Source of the DNA: Oscillospiraceae bacterium
GTDB lineage: Bacteria; Bacillota; Clostridia; Oscillospirales; Ruminococcaceae
Assembly (NCBI GenBank): GCA_900768995.1
Contig: CAAGEZ010000039.1
Span: 75,166 to 139,165 of the forward strand
DNA: 64,000 nucleotides
Direction of reading: 5' to 3'
Shown: piece by piece, positions 43,022 through 50,297 of the stretch
How the letters are laid out: the number at the start of each line of letters is the position of its first letter
Position numbering within the stretch: position 1 is the stretch's first letter
The notes under the pieces: generated by a model
Database searches by the model: none
What the model saw: the letters and a program-made list of their open reading frames with translations, nothing else
What the model was told of the DNA's origin: nothing
Position numbers and translations under genes: made by a program

Positions 43022-43942
43022 TTATTTAACTATGCCTTTTAATCCCTCAAAATTAATTTCGGCATCATCAAGTCTTGCAATTTGCAGACTTCCCTGTGGA
43101 TCAATACGTCGCCAATATATGTCAAGCTGTTCGCCAATGGTTCCTTGATGAAAGTCGATAAATGTGACCACGCCGTTTTCAATTTTCCAGTTGAAGGTGT
43201 GCCCGCCTTGTCCGCCAAACCATTGAACTCCACAAACTCCTTCTGCATTTTCTCCAAATCGTCTCACTAACATCTCTGCTGCATCTTTTGGTGATTTTCC
43301 AAATTTTATTGCAGAACCATCAAAAGTCTTTGCGTTTTTAAAACACCGTTCAATGACTCCGTTTTGATTTTGCATTATTCTTTTGGTCGGTTCAAGTACA
43401 ACATCAAAGCCGTGCTGTCGTAAAAAGCCGGCTACTGCTGCATGGGTACAGGAATTAGCATCACCTTTTCCACGATACGGATTAGCATTCTTTAAAGACT
43501 CTGCCAATGATTCAGGCTTATTCAGTTTCTTGATTGAAACACTTACCGACTTGGAAGTTTCATCGGCAATATCTGAAGCAGATACTTTACCTATGGAGTC
43601 GAGTCCGCCGTGTAATGCATCTTTGCCGCTCCCTATGAATTTATCCAGTGCTCCCGTTTTGTAAGCACCGTACATCACAAGCCCGGTCGCTACTGCGGCA
43701 GCACCGATAGCAATTGCTTTCTTCTGATTGGAAGTAAGTGTAAACTTTTTCTTTTCACCTGTATCTTTATTATAACTGTTCTTCTCATCTTTGTCAACAC
43801 CGAATTTGGAAAGTGATTTCCTCCAACCCGCTTTCTTTTCGGAAGCCGAATGGTCGCCTGCATCAAGGGGATACGGCGGACCATTTTTCTTTCCCCAATG
43901 CTGTCCGAGAATACCGTGATGGTATAAATATGTATTGTACAT
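43022..43942 (-). CDS. HHG-tag protein with papain-like (Tox-PL) toxin domain
   Basis: 306 aa. Residues 1-40 are a tag variant (YHHGILGQHWGKKNGPPYPL then DHSASEKKAGW). Residues 74-99 form a membrane segment (KKAIAIGAAAVATGLVMYG). The C-terminal 150 residues match papain-fold toxins (Tox-PL, glutamine deamidase or peptidase type): Cys165 in ANSCTHAAVAGF, His248 in GQGGHTFNW and Asp263 in FIDFHQG. All three catalytic residues are kept, so it is probably active. GGAGG lies 8 nt before the ATG. No immunity gene is recognised beside it. Confidence 0.78.
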   Translation of the reverse strand: MYNTYLYHHGILGQHWGKKNGPPYPLDAGDHSASEKKAGWRKSLSKFGVDKDEKNSYNKDTGEKKKFTLTSNQKKAIAIGAAAVATGLVMYGAYKTGALDKFIGSGKDALHGGLDSIGKVSASDIADETSKSVSVSIKKLNKPESLAESLKNANPYRGKGDANSCTHAAVAGFLRQHGFDVVLEPTKRIMQNQNGVIERCFKNAKTFDGSAIKFGKSPKDAAEMLVRRFGENAEGVCGVQWFGGQGGHTFNWKIENGVVTFIDFHQGTIGEQLDIYWRRIDPQGSLQIARLDDAEINFEGLKGIVK

Positions 43943-43946
43943 TTGT

Positions 43947-44381
43947 CTATCCTCCATACTTCCAAGGGCAAGTATCGTTTGGCTTTCGCTCAATAACCGT
44001 ATTTCTGGTCAATACACTCTCATCACCGTAATGAATAGCATTATGGGTATCAAGAGTCGTAATGATAAGATTGTCGGGGTTCCACAAACACCGTGCATTA
44101 TTGACAGCATCATCTCTTGTTATCGGAACTATGTGATGAACGTACACCCTGCCAAGAATATCATACCCCTCAACTCCGAGGTCACAGCAATTGTCTCTGA
44201 GAATCAAATCACGTTTCAGACGTTTCCATTCGGCAGATGTGTATAGTCTTTGATTCAGGTATCGCATCCAGCCGAATGTATCTTCACCAACAACACCGTC
44301 AAGCTTCAAATATAGAAATCGTTCTTCAAATGTCGGAAGCAGAATCAGCTCACTATATGTCTTCATTTTCGTAGTCATCAT
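43947..44381 (-). CDS. HNH endonuclease
   Basis: About 144 aa. The HNH core is visible: RDNCCDLGVEGYD, then VHHIVPITRDD, NARCLWNPDNLIIT and HNAIHYGD. HNH proteins beside terminases are needed for genome packaging in many phages. The start is chosen at ATG 44,381; ATG 44,378 and 44,366 are also possible. It overlaps the TerS-like gene. Confidence 0.88.
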   Translation of the reverse strand: MMTTKMKTYSELILLPTFEERFLYLKLDGVVGEDTFGWMRYLNQRLYTSAEWKRLKRDLILRDNCCDLGVEGYDILGRVYVHHIVPITRDDAVNNARCLWNPDNLIITTLDTHNAIHYGDESVLTRNTVIERKPNDTCPWKYGG

Positions 44382-44706
44382 AATCATCCTGCCCTGAATA
44401 ATGTTTCATAGCGCTAAGAGCCTTCTTATATAACTCCTCAACATTTTTCTGAGACTGTATTGCTTCCGTTTTAGCCTTAAGGAGCTTGTTTTCTTCTTCA
44501 AGCTTTTCCTTTTCAAGTCTTTCTCTCTGTGTAGCAAGCTTAAGAAAGTGAGTTATGACCTGACTTGATGCTGTTCCTTCCATTAACTGCTTCTGAGCAA
44601 GGTCTACCGCCAAAGATATCATCTGATTTTCTCTTGCTTCCGGAGTCGATGCCCTTCTGATACTCTGTGATGTCTCTGGCTCAGCCTTTGCAGCTTTTTT
44701 CCTCAT
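44353..44706 (-). CDS. Terminase small subunit-like protein
   Basis: 117 aa. ATG 44,706 follows AAAGGAG by 9 nt. TPEARENQMISLAVDLAQKQ is followed by a helical coiled part (REKLEEENKLLKAKTEAI-like) and an acidic tail. Its place before HNH and downstream of a structured non-coding region suggests the DNA-recognition subunit of terminase. The assignment is positional, not by a clear motif. It ends in TAG. Confidence 0.6.
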   Translation of the reverse strand: MRKKAAKAEPETSQSIRRASTPEARENQMISLAVDLAQKQLMEGTASSQVITHFLKLATQRERLEKEKLEEENKLLKAKTEAIQSQKNVEELYKKALSAMKHYSGQDDYDDYENEDI

Positions 44707-44789
44707 ACTGTACTGCTCCTTTCCGGTGACTTCAAAAATCGTACACATAAGTTTTGCATAACATTTTAGCCACCATCTGTATTCTTTCA

Positions 44790-44888
44790 GTGGTATTTGT
44801 AGGGGTTTATAGAACCAAGCGAGTGACGTCTGAAAGGAGAAAAGTACGTTCCCGCAAAATATGGACTATAAGCCCCCGCAAATACCAC
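44790..44888. repeat. Long imperfect inverted repeat in a non-coding gap (candidate packaging site)
   Basis: The 299 nt between 44,707 and 45,005 carry no convincing gene. Inside lie a 23-bp inverted repeat (44,790-44,812 with 44,866-44,888, three mismatches), a direct repeat CCCGCAAA (44,851 and 44,874), and a G-rich hairpin (44,953-44,963 with 44,975-44,985). In phages cos or pac sites lie next to the small terminase gene, as here. Structured RNA is the other possibility. Confidence 0.5.
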
Positions 44889-45005
44889 CAATGGGATAAA
44901 AACATTACACTGAAATTCCCGCCGGGGATTTTTTTAAGACCGATGCGATTTTGGGAGGGGGTGTGTTTCGAAAGCACCCTCCCCCGGTATGGTGTCCCTA
45001 TAATT

Positions 45006-45248
45006 TTATGCGGAGGTCTCGGAGACCTTAATGTATAAGCTAAAGGGGTCATACTTGACTATCTCATCAATTGCTCGCTCGACTTCTTCTGCATTCTCCT
45101 TGTCACTGAGTTCATCAGATGTCTCGGCTATGCGTCCGAGATATTCACACGTGTTGTATCCTTTGTCCAGGTCAAACCGCAGCCACAGGTCAAACTGAGT
45201 GAACGGGTCATATGGATTGTCAAGTGTTGTCAGCATACACTTACTCAT
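45006..45248 (-). CDS. Conserved phage protein, 80 aa
   Basis: ATG 45,248 overlaps the end of the polymerase-like gene, and AAAGGAG lies 8 nt upstream. It begins MSKCMLTTLDNPYDPFTQFD and has a helical, acidic second half (TSDELSDKENAEEVERAID). This type is widespread in gut Firmicutes phages. Function unknown. Confidence 0.7.
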   Translation of the reverse strand: MSKCMLTTLDNPYDPFTQFDLWLRFDLDKGYNTCEYLGRIAETSDELSDKENAEEVERAIDEIVKYDPFSLYIKVSETSA

Positions 45249-47973
45249 TAGTTTGTCTCCTTTCCTCAAGAGTGTATTTATTGATGGTTGATGTGCTTAC
45301 TCCAAGTGCATTTGCTATCTGCTCAGTAGTATAGCCACGGTCCTTCATAGCCTTGATTTTACTGATCTTAGCGGGAGGCAGAGTATTAGCGGCTCTTGGT
45401 GTAGCAAGCTGCCTGAGCACATCTATATCTGCGTGTTTAATAATCTTGTTAAGCTGATTCTCAGATATTGCGCCATGCTGAATGGCTTCCCACTCAATAG
45501 GAGTTATTTTTATCGGCTCTCTGTGAGCGCCTACTTTAAGGCGGCACTGTGTAAGGGCTCTCTGTTTCTCCTTTTTCAATTCACCCTTAGTCATATCAGG
45601 ATATTCTTTCTTCTTAGCACTCACTATAGAATTTGCCATAAGCTGTGCCTGACGCTCTCTGGGAGCATTCTTTTCAGCAATGTTAAGTTTTGCATTTAAA
45701 GAATCCACCTCTTTCTGATAAGTGAGCTTTGCGTTGGCATCGTATTTTATTTTTCCTGTAGAAAGCATCTCTTTTCGAGCCTGATTTCCTAAGGCTTTCA
45801 TACGATTAGCATATTTTGCATACGCTTCTTCCTGAGGGGTACCTGAAGAAAGTTTCCTTGCGTCTTTGGTTTCCGCCATCAACGTAGAATCCTGCATACG
45901 AACCTTTGTTTTACCGTTCTTATCTAAATAAGTTTCAGTAATGGTCTTATATGACTTTTCTCCGGTTTCAGGGTCAATAATAGGAGAACCTTTTCTCTTG
46001 AGAACCTGTGTCTTGGATTTTGTTCTCGAAATCAGGGTCGACGCACCCTCGTGATACTTGCCATCTTCGTCATACCTGCCCTGATACTTCTTCTTAAGCT
46101 CCTTAATGTTGTTGTCTTTTTCAGACTGCTTATAATCAAGCTTATGCTTCTCAGCATCTATAACAACCATAGAATGCTTGACAGCTCTTTCGAGTTCAGA
46201 ATCTGTAGCACCCTTCAAAGTCATATCGGTAATAAGATTTGAAATCTTGCCCATCTCAGTCTGAGTGTTATTCATGACCTTGATAGGCTTACCAAACTTA
46301 TTTATGTACTGATCGCCGACCTTTTTGGTACCGTATTCTGCTTTGTTATCAAAATTAGCAAGCCCTTCAAAAGGTTCTCTGTTCTTTATCTTGACCTTGT
46401 CATTTACCGGAATGACCATAACAGTATCACCGTCAAAATCAGCTCCGGAAAGCCGGTCTGCCACCTTCTTGTTTATACCGATAGCGTCAAGAGGATTGGT
46501 TCCGAGAACCTTACGTCCTTCGGCCTGCTTATTGTTTACAGTGAGAATAGGTATTTCAAAAGTTCCGCCGTGTGGATACCGTATAAGAGCCACCTGTTCA
46601 CCATCCTGATAATTAGGAGCATAGACCTCATTATCTTTAATTGATGTCAGGGGCAGAATAACCTGATACTTCTGACGGGGAAGTGCCGCTGCCTTAAGAT
46701 GAACGGCGGCTGCATCACAGTCATCAGCAAAAGAATTGAGAAGGTGTTTCTTGACAGTAGGATTATTCAAAGCACAAATATCATTGTACTCATCTATTCT
46801 GTCTTGAGCTGCCTGGTCAAGCTGTTTGTTTATCAGCTGCATCGGCTGCTTAGAAAGGAACTGAGAGGGAAGATGGTCACTCCATTCACCCCAATCACCC
46901 TCTTCTGCTCTCTTGTTTATAAGTGAAAGCTGTTTTTCACCATTTTTATCAATGTAATAATGCTGACCGTTAGCTTTGATAAGAGAACCGAAAGGATTAT
47001 CAGGGTCATCTTTTATATCCTTCATAACGTCTTCCTTGGGGGTACCGAGTTTTTTGTTAGTGTTAAATATCACATCAACACCATCAGGCATATCGTCTGA
47101 ATATACAGCCATACCCTTCAGATACTTCTTGTCATCAACAAGTATTCGGACCTGTGCATAATGAGAACCGCCGAGGTCAAGGTCTTCTGCGCCTCGTCTT
47201 ATCTCAATAACACCATCCTTATCTACTCCGCCCTCCTCGTTATATCGAATCTGAAGACGGTTTGAGTCCATTGATTTTGGATAATGAAATGTTTCAAAGC
47301 TCTCTCCGCCATCGTGAGAGTAATAGTCAGTTATCTGATGGATCTCATCAAAGTTGTAAATATCTTTGTGTTCTGTTCCGGGAGGACAAAGCACTTTAAT
47401 ATTTGTCTGTCGTCCCGGATTAGTGACCTGCGGAACACCTGCACCGTAGACTTCATAACCTTCACGCTCCAAAATATAAAGAGCCTGGTCAAGTTTTTCT
47501 TTTGATATACCAAGTTCACGCTCAACGCCTGTTCCGACATCAATCATACCCTTCTCTTTTACCTGATTACGGAGAAGATTGGCAGTAGTCATAGCCTGGT
47601 TCATTCTTATTTCAGAATCAGAGTTAAGCAAAGCTCTGACAGAGGAGTCATTGTTATAACCCATCTTCGCCGCTATCTCATTCAAAGAATATCCATGTTC
47701 ACGCATAGACTTGGCAGTAGCTACTTCAAGGCTTCGGTGTTCTGCCTTAGCAAGGGACTTCTGTACACGAAGTTCTGTCGTGGTGAGTCCCATAGCTTTG
47801 GCAATCTCAGCTTCAGACATTCCCGCTGATTTAAGTTCATTAACTCTTGACAGAAAATCTCCTGAATGCTGGTATGGATTTTCACCTGACCCCCACGGAT
47901 AACGTCCGCTTCGGCGGGCAACACCATAGTGCATAAGAATATCCATACCCAGTTCTTCATCGTCCAAGTACAT
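45241..47973 (-). CDS. YonO/QDE-1-like single-chain RNA polymerase (putative)
   Basis: 910 aa. The decisive part is residues 461-522: VALIRYPHGGTFEIPILTV, then after a spacer VADRLSGADFDGDTVMVIP. ADFDGD (residues 511-516) with an upstream R-x-P is the double-psi-barrel catalytic motif of RNA polymerase beta' subunits, of SPbeta YonO and of QDE-1-type polymerases; the three Asp bind the catalytic metal. Before it lie helix-turn-helix-like segments (GMSEAEIAKAMGLTTTEL; GYSLNEIAAKMGYNNDSSV) and at the C-terminus another (RGYTTEQIANALGVSTSTIN). The N-terminus MHYGVARRSGRYPWGSG recalls the cargo tag. AGGAGG precedes the ATG. Activity is inferred. Confidence 0.72.
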   Translation of the reverse strand: MYLDDEELGMDILMHYGVARRSGRYPWGSGENPYQHSGDFLSRVNELKSAGMSEAEIAKAMGLTTTELRVQKSLAKAEHRSLEVATAKSMREHGYSLNEIAAKMGYNNDSSVRALLNSDSEIRMNQAMTTANLLRNQVKEKGMIDVGTGVERELGISKEKLDQALYILEREGYEVYGAGVPQVTNPGRQTNIKVLCPPGTEHKDIYNFDEIHQITDYYSHDGGESFETFHYPKSMDSNRLQIRYNEEGGVDKDGVIEIRRGAEDLDLGGSHYAQVRILVDDKKYLKGMAVYSDDMPDGVDVIFNTNKKLGTPKEDVMKDIKDDPDNPFGSLIKANGQHYYIDKNGEKQLSLINKRAEEGDWGEWSDHLPSQFLSKQPMQLINKQLDQAAQDRIDEYNDICALNNPTVKKHLLNSFADDCDAAAVHLKAAALPRQKYQVILPLTSIKDNEVYAPNYQDGEQVALIRYPHGGTFEIPILTVNNKQAEGRKVLGTNPLDAIGINKKVADRLSGADFDGDTVMVIPVNDKVKIKNREPFEGLANFDNKAEYGTKKVGDQYINKFGKPIKVMNNTQTEMGKISNLITDMTLKGATDSELERAVKHSMVVIDAEKHKLDYKQSEKDNNIKELKKKYQGRYDEDGKYHEGASTLISRTKSKTQVLKRKGSPIIDPETGEKSYKTITETYLDKNGKTKVRMQDSTLMAETKDARKLSSGTPQEEAYAKYANRMKALGNQARKEMLSTGKIKYDANAKLTYQKEVDSLNAKLNIAEKNAPRERQAQLMANSIVSAKKKEYPDMTKGELKKEKQRALTQCRLKVGAHREPIKITPIEWEAIQHGAISENQLNKIIKHADIDVLRQLATPRAANTLPPAKISKIKAMKDRGYTTEQIANALGVSTSTINKYTLEERRQTNE

Positions 47974-47975
47974 TT

Positions 47976-48533
47976 TTAGCCCTCCTCAGCAGTTATCTCA
48001 TTTATGATCTTATCGAAAAGGACTATCTTGTCCATAATGAACTGAATCTGCTCAGCAGATGGTGTCCATTCATCAACTTCATCCATCTGATAGACCCGTA
48101 ATATCATCTCCATCTCAGTTGGTTTAACACCATACTCAAGACAGAATAATGCGGCATACACCTCAAGCTGTTCACGATGAGCGGGAGTGACCCCTGTCTT
48201 TAAATCATGAATCCTTAAAATATCTTTATCCACACGTATGCAGTCTGCCGTGCCGAAAGCATTGTCAGAATAACACAGTATCTGCTCAGGTATCATTCGA
48301 TAGCCAATGGCATCGTTAACATACATACTCAGTGTTTTTTTGGATTTAGCAAGCTTCTGACCGAGCTTTATACAATCCGCCGCAAATGCGTGAAGCTCTG
48401 TTCCTTTTTGTGCAGCAAGCTGATTGCGATAAGACTCAGCAAGTTTTGTTTCATCATAGTTTATCCAGTGGTATTTACTCGCTCCGAGAAAAGCGTGCTT
48501 ACCTTCAAGAGAAAAATGCTTGTTGAAGTTCAT
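47976..48533 (-). CDS. RecB/Cas4-like PD-(D/E)XK nuclease
   Basis: 185 aa. The nuclease core is GTADCIRVDKDILRIHDLKTG, with Asp residues and Lys of the D...DxK motif, followed by HREQLEVYAALFCLEYG. An early His-containing helix (GTELHAFAADCI) fits the DUF2800/RecB type. ATG 48,533 has AAGGAGG 9 nt upstream. It overlaps the VRR-NUC gene. Probably acts in phage recombination or end processing. Confidence 0.83.
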   Translation of the reverse strand: MNFNKHFSLEGKHAFLGASKYHWINYDETKLAESYRNQLAAQKGTELHAFAADCIKLGQKLAKSKKTLSMYVNDAIGYRMIPEQILCYSDNAFGTADCIRVDKDILRIHDLKTGVTPAHREQLEVYAALFCLEYGVKPTEMEMILRVYQMDEVDEWTPSAEQIQFIMDKIVLFDKIINEITAEEG

Positions 48534-48801
48534 CAAGTACGTCCTCCTTATTTTCGGGACAGATAAATCTGGAGAAAGACATAGAATTCATCATCCCGAC
48601 ATAGTATTCTTGATTAGGCTGTCGTCTTGAACCGAGTGAACGCTTACATTCAAGGGTTGCCCATTTAGTTCCGAATAAAATCAGAAGGTCAGGTATTCCC
48701 TGTATATAGGACGAATCCAGTTTAAGTACAATGCAGCCCGGAAATATCAATTTAAGCTCAGCAATTAATTCGGCCTGAAAATCCCTTTCAAGTTTACTCA
48801 A
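48505..48801 (-). CDS. VRR-NUC domain nuclease
   Basis: 98 aa starting at TTG 48,801 with AAAGGAG 8 nt upstream. The small PD-(D/E)XK domain is clear: IQGIPDLLILFGTKWATLECK with the Asp and the E-x-K. Such nucleases accompany SF2 helicases in phage replication modules and may act on branched DNA. Confidence 0.82.
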   Translation of the reverse strand: MSKLERDFQAELIAELKLIFPGCIVLKLDSSYIQGIPDLLILFGTKWATLECKRSLGSRRQPNQEYYVGMMNSMSFSRFICPENKEDVLDELQQAFFS

Positions 48802-48856
48802 TGCGATTTCTCCTTTCGCATAAAAAATAAAAAGAGATTGGAATTTTATCCTATCT

Positions 48857-48886
48857 CTTCATAAAAGGGAATGTATTTTGTGCGAA
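48857..48886 (-). promoter_or_regulatory. Intergenic 30-nt motif, copy 5
   Basis: Minus strand: TTCGCA, CAA, AATACA, N6, TTTATGAAG. It is followed by a hairpin with a T run (AGAGAT/ATCTCT, 48,834-48,859 region) and then the VRR-NUC gene, so the unit may work as promoter plus attenuator. Confidence 0.55.
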
Positions 48887-48922
48887 CCTATGCTTTGCTA
48901 AAAATATCAATAAAACGGGCTC

Positions 48923-49206
48923 GTGGCCAGATGCCCACTTTTTTTCACCTATTACTATATATATTTAATTTTTTTCTTCGCATTTAATAAGAAAATAAAG
49001 TGGGAAAGTGGCCACAAAGCCCACAAACAACGTAGGGAAGCCACAAAGCCGTGCCCACTTTTTTTGACAAAAGTGGGCATAAGGTGGGCATTTGGCCACT
49101 TTTGTATGAACATTTTGTGAACAAAAACATATAAATTCACGTAAAAGCTTTAATGTGCCCACCTAAAACTGACCGGATACCCACTTTTATAAAACTAAAG
49201 TGGGCA
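48923..49206. repeat. Iteron-like cluster in a 421-nt non-coding block (candidate origin or operator)
   Basis: The gap 48,802-49,222 has no gene. Within it the 9-10 nt word AAAGTGGGCA or its complement (including AAAGTGGCCA variants) recurs at least ten times in both directions: 48,923, 48,932, 48,997, 49,005, 49,052, 49,070, 49,082, 49,093, 49,155, 49,179 and 49,197. One pair forms a perfect palindrome (49,052-49,079). An AT-rich tract (48,951-48,998) lies beside it. AACTGACC is repeated at 49,167 and 49,210. This is the layout of a replication origin with iterons, or of a multi-site operator. Confidence 0.65.
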
Positions 49207-49222
49207 GAAAACTGACCAATTT

Positions 49223-49594
49223 TTACACTCTTTTTGTCTTTGCTACGGTCATAGCCCTCTCAAAAAGTGCCTCAAGTTCAGCCCCTTCCCCTATTGCATT
49301 TGACTGCTCGGCTATGTAAAATATCAATTCACCAAGCTTTTCGAGGTACTTTTCCCGACGAAATTCCTTATTGTTAAAGAGCGAATTTCGAATTATCTCC
49401 ATACACTCGTTTGCGTCCACAGACATACCCATACAGCCCTCACAAAGATTAAAGTAATCTGTACCGTCTCTCCCCATACCAAAATCAGGCAGAGCGTTCT
49501 TCATACCTTTTGTAAGTTCTGACTGATAATAATTCAAATTTTTCACCAGAATATCTTTATTGACCTCTGTTGCTTCAACTTTTCTGCGTCCCAT
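49223..49594 (-). CDS. Hypothetical protein, 123 aa
   Basis: Starts MGRRKVEATEVNKD; helical, with a CEGCMGMSVDANEC segment holding three Cys and YLEKLGELIFYIAEQSNAIG. No known motif is certain. It is the gene next to the iteron block. Confidence 0.6.
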   Translation of the reverse strand: MGRRKVEATEVNKDILVKNLNYYQSELTKGMKNALPDFGMGRDGTDYFNLCEGCMGMSVDANECMEIIRNSLFNNKEFRREKYLEKLGELIFYIAEQSNAIGEGAELEALFERAMTVAKTKRV

Positions 49595-49599
49595 AAGTT

Positions 49600-49824
49600 T
49601 TAACCTCTTTCTTCATTATTTAGCAAGTATTCCATATTGCCCATATACGACTTAATGCGTTCTGCTGTATCTTCGTCTCTACACGCAATATCTAACTCCC
49701 CTATTTTGTGTGAACCACGGTACGTCAACTGAACATTTCCCGCATTTTGCGGAAGCATAGAAATATCACAGAGTCTGTGAAAGACACGTTCGGACACGTC
49801 CGAATAACTCAGTATCACAATCAT
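49600..49824 (-). CDS. Hypothetical protein, 74 aa
   Basis: Small soluble protein starting MIVILSYSDVSERVF. The ribosome site is weak (GGTGAG). It lies in a tight row of small early genes. Not recognised. Confidence 0.55.
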   Translation of the reverse strand: MIVILSYSDVSERVFHRLCDISMLPQNAGNVQLTYRGSHKIGELDIACRDEDTAERIKSYMGNMEYLLNNEERG

Positions 49825-49830
49825 TAATTC

Positions 49831-50097
49831 TCACCAAGAAATGTATATTGACACTTCATTATAATCCGTAGCCCTAATCTCTGCGGAATATCCATAATTC
49901 TTAAGAGTAGGTATAAAGTCTTTTAAACTAATAAATTGACCAGCAATGCGATGAAGCGTGGCCTCATCAACGAAGCAGTAATTTTCACCACGCTTAACTG
50001 CATCTTTTATCGCATTCTCAAAAATATTGAGAACATTTTCAATATTTTTTATCCTGTTGGATTCAGAATCTGCTCTTGCTGTTTCAGCATTAATCAT
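49831..50097 (-). CDS. Hypothetical protein, 88 aa
   Basis: ATG 50,097 has GGAGG 10 nt upstream, better than the in-frame ATG at 50,106. A helical first half and a C-terminal beta part. It overlaps no neighbour. Not recognised. Confidence 0.55.
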   Translation of the reverse strand: MINAETARADSESNRIKNIENVLNIFENAIKDAVKRGENYCFVDEATLHRIAGQFISLKDFIPTLKNYGYSAEIRATDYNEVSIYISW

Positions 50098-50102
50098 TAA
50101 TA

Positions 50103-50297
50103 TCATTCCTCCCCAATAGTCTTTACAACAAGAATAATCGTCTCTGACTGGGAAACCCGCCGTCTTATAGGATCAGCATACGTTGCTTGTTCAGGAAAGT
50201 ATTTTATGTCTACCACTTGATAGTTGTTGTTATTATAAAGCCAGTCATTAGCAAAATCCACGCAATGCGATCCATCAAATTTGACTATTCTCATCAT
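50103..50297 (-). CDS. Hypothetical protein, 64 aa
   Basis: Starts MMRIVKFDGSHCVDFANDWL inside the end of the ThyX-like gene (23-nt overlap). The upstream extension of the frame is only a shadow of that gene. It has a short mixed alpha/beta pattern. Not recognised. Confidence 0.5.
   Translation of the reverse strand: MMRIVKFDGSHCVDFANDWLYNNNNYQVVDIKYFPEQATYADPIRRRVSQSETIILVVKTIGEE

Noticed and set aside
44754..45052. Overlapping frames of 81-94 codons on both strands in the gap before the TerS-like gene
   Set aside because: No ribosome sites and Arg/Pro-rich improbable sequences; the region looks structured rather than coding.
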